Assembly (NCBI RefSeq): GCF_017562075.2
Contig: NC_054085.1
Span: forward strand, 24,477,433-24,541,432
From: Anopheles merus
Taxonomy: Eukaryota > Arthropoda > Insecta > Diptera > Culicidae
Length of the DNA stretch: 64,000 nt
Direction: 5' to 3'
Shown here: one piece after another, positions 16,801 to 28,457 of the stretch
Layout of the letters: the number at the start of each line of letters is the position of its first letter
How positions within the stretch are numbered: the stretch's first letter is position 1
Translations under genes and position numbers: made by a program
The notes under the pieces: model-generated
What the model saw: only the letters and a program-made list of their open reading frames with translations
Told to the model about the DNA's origin: nothing
The model's database searches: none

Positions 16801-17450
16801 CAATTTGGAGTCGCTTCAGAAAATATGTTATTTTTTCATTTTTTTTATTTCTTCTGATTGTTTTTAAATTCATACAATTTGATTGTGAATACATCAAAGC
16901 CAATTATATTAGCATTAAGCAAAAAGAAAAGAAAATCTAGCGAAAAAACTTTAATTGTAATTTAAATAATAGCAACTCATGAGCTAGCAGCCACAAAATG
17001 GAAAGCTCTATCAGTCGAACTCTAGCTATGGTGGCCAGAAAAGTGGGGCAACTTTCGTTCAGAAACGTGCGCGATCAAAGAGCAACCAGCCACTACGAAA
17101 ATGGACATCGTGCAGCAGTTTGTAGACGTCAAAAAAGTCCATTTCGGCAGCTACAACATCTTGGTACTATTACACAACAATCAGAGTATGGAAAGAAAAT
17201 CCGGTCCCGATTCACCGACGACCCAAAGCGATAAGAAGCTCCAAAGGAAGATGACCAAAGATTTAAAATAAGATCGAGATAAAAGGGTTTCACTGCAATC
17301 TTTTGACCTAGAGGTAGATGCAACCAGTCAAACAAAAAACAAGTACCAGGGAAACATGAACAGGGAAATGTCAGGATGGAGAAATCGCATCCCCTGGTAT
17401 TGCAGCGACAAGCAATGAGGCCTCAAGTCAAATAGAAAGAAAGATTAAAA
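10856..17450. other. noncoding DNA with scattered short motifs
   Basis: No convincing gene. Items seen are a short GA run at 10979-10993, a cluster of three TGACAGG motifs at 11583-11623, an alternating CG/CA run at about 12222-12242, an inverted repeat TTTAGGCGTA/TACGCCTAAA at 15298-15342, a direct repeat GATTTGCATTGCACA near 16.3 kb, and an inverted repeat GCTAGTG/CACTAGC at 16753-16779. Segments such as 14.8-15.0 kb carry several TAAT-type homeodomain-like sites, but without conservation data they cannot be called enhancers. Confidence 0.5.
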
Positions 17451-17785
17451 GGAAGAACAAGAAGAACAAGAAGAACAAGAAGAACAAGAAGAACAAGAAG
17501 AACAAGAAGAACAAGAAGAACAAGAAGAACAAGAAGAACAAGAAGAACAAGAAGAACAAGAAGAACAAGAAGAGCAAGAAGAACAAGAAGAGCAAGAAGA
17601 ACAAGAAGAACAAGAAGAGCAAGAAGAACAAGAAGAGCAAGAAGAGCAAGAAGAACAAGAAGAGCAAGAAGAGCAAGAAGAACAAGAAGAACAAGAAGAG
17701 CAAGAAGAAGAAGAAGAAGAAGAAGAAGAGGAAAAAAAGAAAAGGAAGAGAAGGAAGAAGAATAAGAAGAAGAATAAGAAGAAGG
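17451..17785. repeat. purine-rich 9-bp minisatellite grading into (AAG)n
   Basis: Tandem 9-bp units of the form AAGAACAAG, some with GAG replacing GAA, run from 17451 to about 17705. They are followed by AAG and AAGAAT units to about 17785. The + strand is almost free of T, so one strand is nearly all purine plus C. Minus-strand frames rich in Leu/Phe or Ser/Cys are artefacts of translating this repeat. Confidence 0.95.
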
Positions 17786-20700
17786 CTCTAGATAAAATGC
17801 TCTTCAGAACACGCCAAATTCCTGTCAAAATTGTATTGAGTTCAAATTAAAGTTATAAAGAAGAGTTCAGCGTTTACTAGCACGTGGTAGGATTATTATT
17901 AACAAAAAAATGAAGCCAAGAGTAGTAAAATTATTAAAATGTTATTTCATTTCTTGTTGTACGAGATTTAGTGTCTCTAGCGCGAAACCAAATTAAATAT
18001 AATGATCATTTAAATAATATCCTCATTACCATCTTTACAGGCTGTTGTGCTTCGAAACATTGTACGACCTACGACAGTCAGCCAAGTTTCCGGTTCATCA
18101 TAATTTGTTCGTGCTTCACTAGCAGACAAGCCCCAATGACTTGCGTTGCATACCAAAATGATGCAGGCATAATTTAGTCCTCCATTTAATACCTTCTCCA
18201 AAACATCCTTTCTCGCAGAAAGCGCTGCTACACCCTACAAAAGGGACAACGAGCACCAAACTTTTACCCATCCATAGTACCGGTGTGCCTGAGTTATTTT
18301 ACAAGTTAAGCTCAATGATGCACATGATGCAGAAATTTGTTGCAGATGCGTATAATAATTTCCATGCCGGGGGAGGACGGGCCTAACGATTCCCTGTAAA
18401 GACCTGGAAACTGCTCCGAGCTGAAGAACCTTCTCGTGGGCTGTGAGATGAAAGCATCTCAATGTCGTCGATGCGGTTTTGCCCGAGACGGCACAACCAC
18501 CAAACGCTCCCCCATGGCTTGGAACCTGTTTATGGCTATGTCTCACTCAAGCAGTGAAGCGGCAGGGAATTATGCTTGTACTATATATAGGGCGGTGGAA
18601 ACATGGGCATCACCGCCCGTGAGCCGCACAAATGGCCTCTTTACGCTGTCCGTCCCCGTTGCGGTAGAAAGTTTGTCGCCATTTTCTCCCGAAGATTAAC
18701 AGGTAAGTTCTGCCCCGCGCCTCGTTCCGCGCCCGTATAGTTTTTACGGTTATGGGTTGTGGTGCCGCGAGCCTTCCCTTTTTAGCGAGGACGGGTCTCG
18801 TTCGGGTTGGTGAAGATGCTTTTGCTGCTGCGGTGTTTCTTTCGAAGGCCGCGTTCGAAACAAGCCCCGAAAGGTGACGCGGAAATGACATATTTCCCGC
18901 ACGCGAGTGCAATATGTAGCCGCACGGTGGACAAACAACAGGGCCCGACCGGTTTTACGAGAGCACATTAAAAGTGCTTAAGGTTAATGAATGCCACGTA
19001 CTGCGGAGACGGTTCGCACGTAACATATGACGAGGTGGTAATAGCATTATGTGTGTACGCCTAGCTAATGACGGGGATCGCGCTTTCTTCGCTCGTCTGA
19101 GAAGTTGGGGAGCGTTTACAAGCAGGCACAGCAAATGTAGGTCACAGCAGGAAGATGCCAACTTAACCGGCTCCGGATCGAAACGGAGATGCTTTTTGGA
19201 AACCCTGGTTTGGGGCAATAAGTTGACGAGGAACTCGTTTCATTGTCGTGTAATTAAAGCAAGGAAATTACAATTATTTTGTTATTAATAGAATGAAACT
19301 AAATTATACAAACTTTAACAAAGAAGCTACAATCACATTATTATAAGAATTTCCAATGATCAAACAACACTATAATTGCATTCAAAACTGCATTTTCCAG
19401 AACCATTATGTGATGTGAGCGAAAAAAATTGTGCATTAAATTTTGCCCGCAGTTTATGATCCAATTTATCAAAAAACTGACTTTCAAGACTTTCTATTCA
19501 AATAACCTTCTGACAGAAATATCCAATCCACCCGTGCAGTCGTGCGAGAGGAAATATATTAAATTGATAGCATAACGACCGATAGCGCTACCATAATCAA
19601 ATCATAGCACCCCGTACCAAGCCGCACCGGCTCGATTGCCGTCAAAGGGTGAAACCATTTCGCCCACCGACAGGCTTCCGGTGGATAAACGAGCGTTATG
19701 CTTTCGGCAAGCGGCAAAGAAAACCGCTTGATGGAAAAGAAAGGATCATCATATTGCGAAATTTCTTCCACTGCCCCGTTTTTTGCTACCCGCCTGCCGT
19801 GCGCTTCCAGTTCCATTTCCTGCCTTGCACACGGCACTGATGGGCACACGCACGGGGCACGAGCGCCAAATTCAGTGCCGTTTGATGTGTGTCGGCGCTT
19901 TAAGCTGCCTTTAAGGATGATCCTTGACTGTGCTGGAAGTATTATGAGCCGCGATGAGAAGCGGCAGGAAGTGAGTGTGGACGGAACTGGTTCGTTTTTC
20001 TTTCTTTTTTTGCATGCCACTGTGCCCGAGGATGAAAGCGAGCCACGCTTTCGAAAATGGATTCCCTGTCAATTTAGCCCATTATCGTGTAGCGCATGAG
20101 AAATGATCAAAAATCGCCGAGCATAAATCATAAGCCGTGGGTATCGAAAAGGGGGCATAGTAGTGTGCGCGTACCTTCATCACCGCACTACTTGCTGATT
20201 GGGTGTTGGAAGAAGCAATGGAACAACAGCAACACAAAAACCCACCGAAAAGAAATAAAAGCCACTTCTTTTCGCACACAAGTGGGTACGTTTATGTGTC
20301 TGTGTGTGGTGCAGTGAAGTAGGGAGCAAGAATGCTTTCATAGGCACTTGCTCAAATCAAACAAGCCGGAAGCACTCGCACGCTCGCCTTACCAAAACGT
20401 ACCACCCCAACGCAGAAGAAGAAACGTACGCGCGCCCTGAACTTGGCTCCAACACGCTTATATGTTTATGTTGCCGGTCGGTGGAAAGTGAAACCATGCT
20501 GGTTGATTTCCTTCAAGGCGTGCGCTTTGGGTTGTGCTCGTGCTTTCCGGTTCTTCTCTTTGTCGAAAAATATTGATGACATCCTTCCGTCCCGACCCGT
20601 GCCATTTGTTCGATGCCTGTTTTTTTTTTTTGGGGTAGTATAAGGGAAGGGTAGTACTTGAGACCACCGTGTTATGCAAAAAGGGCGACCGAACCCGGTA

Positions 20701-23700
20701 TGGACCCATCGAACAAAGCTTCCCGGTCGTGACAAAATCATTCCTCATCGTATTTTGTTGCAAGACACTCGAACTTGAGCGACTCGAAGTAGCAGAGGTA
20801 GAAGAAGAAAAAAACTGTTCATGGGGAAGAAGAGAGCAGTGCTGAAGACGATTGACGAAACAATCAACCGAGGAAAGAGTCTTCACTGAAGAAGGTTGTG
20901 TATCGATTGAAGGAGTGGGGTGTGCATCGCGGGTGAGCCGCCATGAACGGGCTAGTCCGTTTGTCGTAAATCAATCGCATTCACTACGTTGATGTCCTCC
21001 GGGTTTGGCCATTTCCCTCTGACCAGCTGGTTGGTGAGCGGGAGCAAGGAGGGTGGGATGGTCTCCGTCTCCGGTGAATGTTCATCATTCATCACAAGTT
21101 TATCGAAATAGAGTACAAGATGTACGGTAGCGGAGACATGCTGGTGTTTGGGACTTGAGTTCAAAGCTGAATATTGATTGCGGAGGAAAGGGGTTCCCGG
21201 CGCTGCGTACATCTGTTTTGAGCGACGAGCCATTGTGATGTACAAATTTGATTTATGTTCATTGCTGACGCACGGCGGACAAGCTGATAAAGAAGATGTA
21301 CAGTGTTAAATTACAAATACTGTAGTGCAAAAGGGGAAATGATCAAACAAGTTGAGTGATAAAGTTAAATAGTTGGGAAACAAAACTTCTCAATAATTCA
21401 AACGCCTAAGTATGCAAAATATGAATATTATGGATAATTTTTCGTTGTGGCACAACATTGTAGATAATAATTTTACATAATTTACTAAGAGTAAGAGTAT
21501 CAATGAAAAATAATCCAATAAGAAACAATTTCAAATGTTCTCATTCTCGACTGAAGAAGCTATGCCAAAAATATCGTTCTTCTCGTTTGCGTTGAAGAAT
21601 TTCAGCAAAAATACATACTGAACTCCTCCGTAGTAATTACTTCGGCTCCATATCCCGAAACGGTCCATCAAACACTACGTGGTCGTCACACATTTTCGTA
21701 CACGTAGGTAAAATAGAATTATCATTAAACCTTGATCAATTGCACGAAATTCATATTGCAGCTCTGATTGCACGGATTGGAGCAGGGTTCGGTGCAAATT
21801 TCGACCATATATGGACCCGATGGACACGTACAGTACTAATTGAGTTAAAATGAACCCTCCTGTACGTACAACCTTGGACAATTATGAGCCAATCATGGTT
21901 ACTGGAGGAATGCAATCAGAGCTACGGTTTGTTTGTTTGTTATTGATGCCCCACTGTCGTCAATAGGAATAATTTGATAACTGTGAATATAAAAGAAGAT
22001 CAATTTTACATAAATTGTAACGAATATTCAATCAGTAAAAAAGTTTTAGCAACATTTTTTTGCTGAAGATTAAAGATGATTTTCACATTACATTTTCATC
22101 TTCACAAGTATATTAAATTAAAGCAAGCGAGAAACAATTTCCTGCTCACTTGTATCCTGTATAAAATGCATTTCACGCATCGTACGCTTTCTTTGGAGCA
22201 TCCTGCCACCACTCGACGACTTGCATTTTTGGCGATCCCGTATCCATCGTGCAGCAGCGCTATTCTTCTCAAAGCCAAAAAAGTAAACGATGAAGTAGAT
22301 TAAAGCGCAAAATAATCCCTTCAGCTCGGAAAGATAACCTCTCTCAAGCCATAGTACGGGTATCGTGGGTTAACTTTGGGTTAGCTGCTTTTACCCTTAC
22401 ACTAACCATCCCCAAAACGATACACTCGCGTCGCGTGCTGAATGAAGCAATCTTCCTCCGAAAGAGTTACTTTAAAAAGCTAAAAAAAAAAATGCTAAAA
22501 AGCATAGCACAACATCGACCGGGAACAATTTATCAACAGCTTGTTCGACCGGTCGAGCGCTCGAGAAGAGCGCAGCAAGGCAGCTGGAACGCGGCGAAGA
22601 AGCAAAAAATTAACATAATTTGCTTCGTAACTCTGCTCGAACTGGGGGGGGTGTTAGCAGCAAAAGGGACGGAAATTCTCCCTCCCTTTTTCCACTGCAA
22701 CGTGCAGCGAAGGAAGTGGAAATCTCCCGACTTTACAAAAAAAAAAAAAAAAAAAAAAGATCAAGAGGTCAGTCTGCGGAGTCAAAGAATAGCGATATTT
22801 AAATACCGCTCTAGATAAAACAAAGGAGCAACAACAGAAAAGAAAAAAAAACCAGGAACCAACACAACGTTGCATAAAAAAGGAAGGAAAAAAGGGGCAC
22901 CTCCGGTTGGAAAACTGTTTCATTCGATCCCGCAGCGTCTTCCGCCACCAATCATCCATCGCTTGACTTGTGCAAATTATTCAAGCTGACGTTTTTCGCA
23001 TCACTCTTTATAGGTGCGGAAAGCCGGCGAGATGATCTACACCGAAAGGGGATGGAGATGGAGGATAAGACGATTGTCTACTGGACAAAAAGGGGAAAAA
23101 GAGCATCAACCGTTGCGAGGAAAACTCGTCATCATCATCAACATCGTTGGAAGCAGCTGGTTGGAAGCATCGCTCGACCAACTTGGGGCCTCGCTCGCAA
23201 ACACATCGTAAAATGGTTAGCGGAGGAGAGTTGTGGGTTGTGGAGAAAAAGTTGTAATGAAATAATTCATCCACAAGTTTCGCAGAGCGGAGCAATTAAT
23301 TCCTTTGTCGAAGCAATTAGGACGGCTGTGCGGGTGCTAAGTCGCTGAGCGGTTTGAACCGACCGGATGGAATCGATTTGAATGGTAAATTGATCGTCAT
23401 GGAGAGTAAAGCAGCCATTCTTTGGCACGCAAACAAGCGGCCGTCGATGTTTGTGGGCAACATTTAAATCAAGCCATGGGGAGGGCACAATTAAACGCGG
23501 AACTGTCCGTGGAAGGGTTAGTTAATGGGTGTTCGGATTGCTTCCGAAATGGACAAAGTTCGATCGTTTGCGGAGGTGATTTGCATATCTTTTCATTGTT
23601 TTCCTCAAGCAGACTGTGGACAAAGGCTTCATTTTAAAGTTGTTTAAACAAGATTTTTGCTTGCCATTTTTTGTTGGCACACGTTAAGCTTGCATGTATT

Positions 23701-23842
23701 ACTTTTTAGACATGGTTTACTAAGCTTTTTTTAGTAGAGGGATGAAGATGCTCTCATGTAGCGGGTAAGTTATGCGTCAGACGTTCACATAATGACGAAC
23801 GATACCATCCAAAATCAATTATTACCGCTCAATAAGCATCGA
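17786..23842. other. noncoding DNA, no gene recognised
   Basis: Mixed composition, with relatively GC-rich blocks at 18.4-19.2, 19.6-20.6 and 22.4-23.6 kb. No frame of more than 153 codons is present and none is recognisable. An A-run lies at about 22737-22758. A TATA-like site with a consensus splice donor about 115 bp downstream (18582-18702) is listed separately. Confidence 0.5.
18582..18702 (+). promoter_or_regulatory. possible TATA core promoter and 5' untranslated first exon
   Basis: TATATATA at 18582-18589 is followed, about 25-30 bp downstream, by a GCATCACC context that could serve as an initiator. A full-consensus splice donor CAG|GTAAGT has its exon end at 18702. The surrounding DNA is GC-rich. 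Together these could mark a short first exon of about 90 nt on the + strand. This is inference from motif spacing only: no coding sequence continues from it that I can recognise, and either motif could occur by chance. Confidence 0.2.
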
Positions 23843-23923
23843 GGTAGCGTGGCCGAGCGGTCTAAGGCGCTGGTTTAAGGCACCAGTCACTTCGGTGGCG
23901 TGGTTCGAATCCCACCGCTGCCA
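23843..23923 (+). tRNA. tRNA-Leu(AAG), possibly with a T-stem deletion
   Basis: An 81-nt sequence folds as a class II (long variable arm) leucine tRNA. The acceptor stem is GGTAGCG/CGCTGCC with discriminator A at 23923. The anticodon stem CTGGT/ACCAG encloses the loop TTAAGGC, with anticodon AAG at 23877-23879. The internal pol III promoter is intact: A box TGGCCGAGCGG at 23850-23860 and B box GGTTCGAATCC at 23902-23912. A run of seven T at 23934-23940 is a normal pol III terminator. The odd point is the T arm: its 5' strand reads GTGG rather than the usual GTGGG, which leaves four pairs and an 8-nt loop. The gene may therefore be a variant, a pseudogene, or carry a sequencing error. CCA is not encoded. 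Confidence 0.88.
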
Positions 23924-23933
23924 TGCGAATGGG

Positions 23934-23940
23934 TTTTTTT
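23934..23940 (+). terminator. pol III T-run terminator of the tRNA-Leu gene
   Basis: Seven consecutive T residues begin 11 nt after the tRNA discriminator base. This is the expected position and sequence of a eukaryotic RNA polymerase III stop. Confidence 0.8.
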
Positions 23941-24249
23941 CTCGATCACAAGTGACAATGATAAAGCTAAAATAATTAATAAAGTATATTAAGTAGGTAA
24001 TTTTATGAAACAAAGATCATACTAGGCGTCTTTTTACCAATTGTTTCAAACAGTAATCAATTGATTGGTTGAAATTCAAGCTTATTAACGTTAACCATGA
24101 AAGAGGCCATTGATGTATCAATGACATAGCTACATCGTATCTAAAAACTTGTTTATTAGTTAAATAAAACTTATTGTTTCTGAGATTTTTTTTTTATCTC
24201 TAAAGTTATTTGACATGTTTACTCTACAAGTAACCTTAGCCTTAAATGC
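23941..24249. other. AT-rich spacer, nothing recognised
   Basis: About 300 bp of AT-rich DNA between the tRNA terminator and the TTA tract. No gene or motif was recognised. Confidence 0.6.
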
Positions 24250-24294
<45 letters not shown>

Positions 24295-24301
24295 TATTAT
24301 A

Positions 24302-24398
<97 letters not shown>

Positions 24399-24656
24399 TA
24401 TTATTTTATATTATTATTATTATTATTACTATTATTATTATTCTTTCTGTTATTATTATTATTATTATTATTATTATATTATTATTATTATTATCATTCT
24501 TATAATTTTATTATTATTATTTTATTATTATTATTATTATTATTATTATATTATTATTATTATTATTTATATTATTATTATTATTATTATATTATTATTA
24601 TTATTATTATTATATTATTATTATTATTATTATTATATTATTATTATTATATTATA

Positions 24657-24734
<78 letters not shown>

Positions 24735-24834
24735 TATTATATTATTATTATTATTATTATATCATTATTTTTTTGTTATTATTATTATATTATTATTATT
24801 AATATTATTATTATTATCATTCTTATAATTATTA

Positions 24835-24875
<41 letters not shown>

Positions 24876-24919
24876 TATTATTATTATTATTATTTTATTA
24901 TTATTATTTATTATTATTA

Positions 24920-24966
<47 letters not shown>

Positions 24967-25134
24967 TATTATTATTATATTATTATTATTATTATATTAT
25001 ATTATTATTATTATATTATTATTATTATTATTATTATTATTTTTATTATATTATTATTATTATTATATATTATTATCATTATTATATTATTATTATATTA
25101 TTATTAGTTTATTATTATTATTATTATATTATTA
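24250..25134. repeat. very long (TTA)n tract
   Basis: About 885 bp of TTA/TAT trinucleotide with frequent one- or two-base phase slips and rare C or G substitutions (for example near 24430, 24445 and 24775). The 324-codon open frame across it, made of Tyr, Ile and Leu runs, only reflects the repeat read in shifting frames. The phase slips suggest an old tract that has grown by replication slippage. Confidence 0.97.
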
Positions 25135-26799
25135 CATTTTTAATCATCCACCATTTGAAATTATTTATTATTTATCGTTTATTTAAACAATCGAATGCAT
25201 GGGAAATCCTGGATCAATGACAAAACAAAAAAGGCCAATTGATCAAAATATCACCTTTTTTGAATAAATCAACTTTCATTAAAATTATAAAGGGGTAACA
25301 ATGATTCTAACAAAAATAAACGCAAAACGTGACGCAGATTTTAGCACAATTCTAGACACAAAAACAGCTCTTCTCCTGAATTTCAATATTGGCATACAAA
25401 TGTGACCATGCAATATAATCTTAATGTCTTTTCGCAATCATTAATGTAGCAGCCAAAGCGTGTTTGCTTAAAATTGCAATCCTCTTCATCGTTTAAACAG
25501 CCTATAAAACGGGACCTCTCCAAAGTAAACGCAATCCCGCCGTGCGCTGCTGCAACGTCAGTAACAATCAATTATGATTATGATGTTACAGGCGCTCCAT
25601 TCAAACAAGAAATACACATCACACGAACACTGCATGCAAACGCAACCCTCCCCGGCTGCGCTGAATGCAGTCGCAAAAATCCTTTTGTTAAAACCGTATC
25701 GCCCTTCCCCGCCCCAAATACGACCCCAACCTTGCGTAGCCCGCGCGCGGAGTGAAATGTAAAAAGATAAGCCAGGTTTGTCGCTGTTTAACCTTCCGTA
25801 AACATGTCGCCCCCCGTCCAGCATCCCATTTCGGTTGATTTATGACGGCATATATGCCCCGGCTTTGCGTCGCTGCGTGTGGGCACTCCGGCACGCGAAG
25901 CACAGGACAAACGAGACAGAACGCACCCGCTTGTCACGCACCGCATGGGATCGGGCGGTACGGGGTAAATCTCCGAAAGCAGAATTTGTTGGGCGCTTCT
26001 GTGCAAATAAGTGACATCGCCCGGCGTTCTACGGAGCTCAGCCAGGACGGGCCGTCTGCCATGACGCTCGTAATGCTTTTTCGGGGCAAACAAAATGTTG
26101 AAGCAGTGGACCGGACCGGAGAGCGGAGACCTGGACTGTTTAGTTAAGTTGACGATTGCAGATTAGGAATGCGGGCTACGCCGCACACGCCTCCCAGACC
26201 GAAGCAAGAATGATGATGCTCGGTTTCTGGTCGGTTAAAACGTGTGTGCTAGTGAAAGTTTCATTGTTGGGGGGGGGGGGCACCCTGGATGCGCGTGTGG
26301 AGAATTTGAGCTAGAAATTTGGCTACACGAAGGAACAAAAACGAATCGTTTGTCTCGAGTAAATGGGTAAAGGGAGCTGAAGAAAAAAAAACGCGAGTGT
26401 CGCGAGTTTTCAGCCGACGGGCTGTCGTCTGTCGGTGCGTCTCATATTGGCGCAAAAAGTTCTCCCAGCGGGACAGTGGAAGTCCCACCACACAACGGTA
26501 CGGCACGACACAAAAGCGGGGAAAAACGATCATTTAAAAGGATACCGGCCTCCTTTACGGTTTCTGCTGCGTCGGGACCTGCGATGGAGGATTGTTTCTG
26601 TAGGATGCGCTAGTAAATATTCCCTCGAGAACAAGAGCAACCGGGTAAAGTTTGATCCTGCTGACAAAACCACCAACGTTGAGCGTTAGAGTAATGGAAG
26701 GGGAAATTTTGAGCACGATGCAAGTATAAAAGCCGTACATCACGCGTGTAAATTGTGAGCCTGATTATTTGAGTTGGGGTGATAAGGCTGCCGCATCTT

Positions 26800-26888
26800 A
26801 AGGTACTAACTATCAGTTTTTAAGTTATTAGTAAAATGTATTTCAGTTTCTCAACTTAAAGTGAAACTTATGTTATATTTAGTACCTT
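26800..26888. repeat. nested inverted repeat (imperfect 89-nt hairpin)
   Basis: AAGGTACTAA at 26800-26809 is the exact reverse complement of TTAGTACCTT at 26879-26888. Inside it, TTTAAGTT at 26819-26826 pairs with AACTTAAA at 26853-26860. The internal arms are unequal (9 nt against 18 nt), so the fold is imperfect. It could be a small fold-back element or an AT-rich hairpin. No known microRNA was recognised. Confidence 0.45.
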
Positions 26889-28410
26889 GTTTCTTGTTTA
26901 TTTTTACAAAATAGTAATGCTCAGTAATTATGACCAAATCGTCTCAGCCCATTACTTCATAGTTCCTGTTAACAATGGAGTATTCGGAAAAACCGTCCCC
27001 TGGATGCTTTAATTCTTCACCACCCATCGTTGAAAGCGTGCCAACATGCTGCGTCATTGAAAACAGAAAGCAGCAGCAACAGCAGCAGGACACGAACCAA
27101 ACGATACTCAACACACACAAAAAAACTACGTACGTATTGTTTGAACACTTCACCAACAAGGTAGAAAGGGAGGGTAGAACTCCACACTACATAAACGCTA
27201 TCATTACTGTACAACCCTTTGGCAAATTGTTCAAACAGGAGCATGGAAAGCGAGACCAGAACATGACAGTGAAGAAGAAAAAAATGTTTTGGAGACCCTG
27301 GAGAAGACTGACACCGTTTATCGCACCTAACCCTTTCATTACTTTCCACAAAAAAGGAGACGTACCAACACCGTGACACGCAGCGAAATGACGGCTTCCA
27401 ATGTGATGGTAAACGGTGGAAAAGTGCTGACGTAGCGGGATCAAGGGATATTTGGCATTTGATGTTTGTTAAGCACTTTAGAACCCCGAATCGAGATTTG
27501 GTTTTGGAAACGGATTACTATTTAGGGTACAGATTGGAGGAAAATACATTCAGCTCTAACAGAAGCAATGATTAGTTTCATCTTATCAATATGCAACAAC
27601 TGTTTCGACCGTTTGCCATAACCTTGAAGGCTTTTACCATTTAGAGAAGGATGTATGGGTGATATTCAGACAAAAATTCATACTCGTTGGATCTCCCTTA
27701 AAAACTTAACCAACATTGAGAGTCAATAGTACTTGAGTAATTCAGTTTTACGCAAGAATGCAAGTTGGGGATCAAGACAAGACTCTATCAAGCTCAAACA
27801 TGATATGTAATTTACCAACATAAGACAACCTTTCAGGCCCTGGTTTGTAACATCAGAGCCCTCACTAGCAGATCTACACAAGCAATTTATCTTTGCAAAG
27901 TCATTTCCAAATTGCTTCTCAACCACAAACGACCATTCCTAGCGCATTCCCAGTGTCTGGGCGAAAAGTCATATTTCCAATTGCCAGGACCTGGAGACAC
28001 TGCAGTCTGGTCTTCTGGCCTTCTGCATCTGAACGACGGTTCCCAAACCTAATTGAGGTTTTGCTTTAAGATCTTTAAAGAATCATCCATCCAGCCCGAA
28101 AAAGCCCCACTGCCAGTAAATTATTTCCCACTTCCCAATTCCCTACGACCATGACCGAAACGCATCTCCCAAAAGCAACTCCAATCCCTGTGCTCAGGTG
28201 ACTATGCAGGGCAGCAGTAGGAAGAAAAATTACCTCCCACTGTCGACAAAACCCCGACAGTGTGGTTCCCACTTTCGGGGTTTAGTTTTCTGGTCCTCAT
28301 TTTTCGACTGTCAAATTGGGCCGTCTGGGTTTGTCTGCACGGACCGGGGGTGTTCCATAGTCTCGCACACACCAACCGCCAGCATGTTGCAAATTATCCC
28401 TTCCGAAACG

Positions 28411-28412
<2 letters not shown>

Positions 28413-28454
<42 letters not shown>
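28413..28454. repeat. (GA)n microsatellite
   Basis: About 42 bp of uninterrupted GA dinucleotide. In insects GA tracts can bind GAGA factor, but repeat slippage alone explains it. Confidence 0.95.

Positions 28455-28457
<3 letters not shown>

Noticed and set aside
17428..17828. Minus-strand frames of Leu/Phe and Ser/Cys
   Set aside because: Artefacts of the 9-bp purine-rich minisatellite.
19559..20020. 153-codon minus-strand frame overlapping a 133-codon plus-strand frame
   Set aside because: Frames open on both strands over the same GC-rich DNA, with no recognisable protein in either.
24215..25220. Open frames of 96 and 324 codons of Tyr/Ile/Leu
   Set aside because: They translate the TTA repeat; composition shifts at each phase slip and there is no protein-like sequence.
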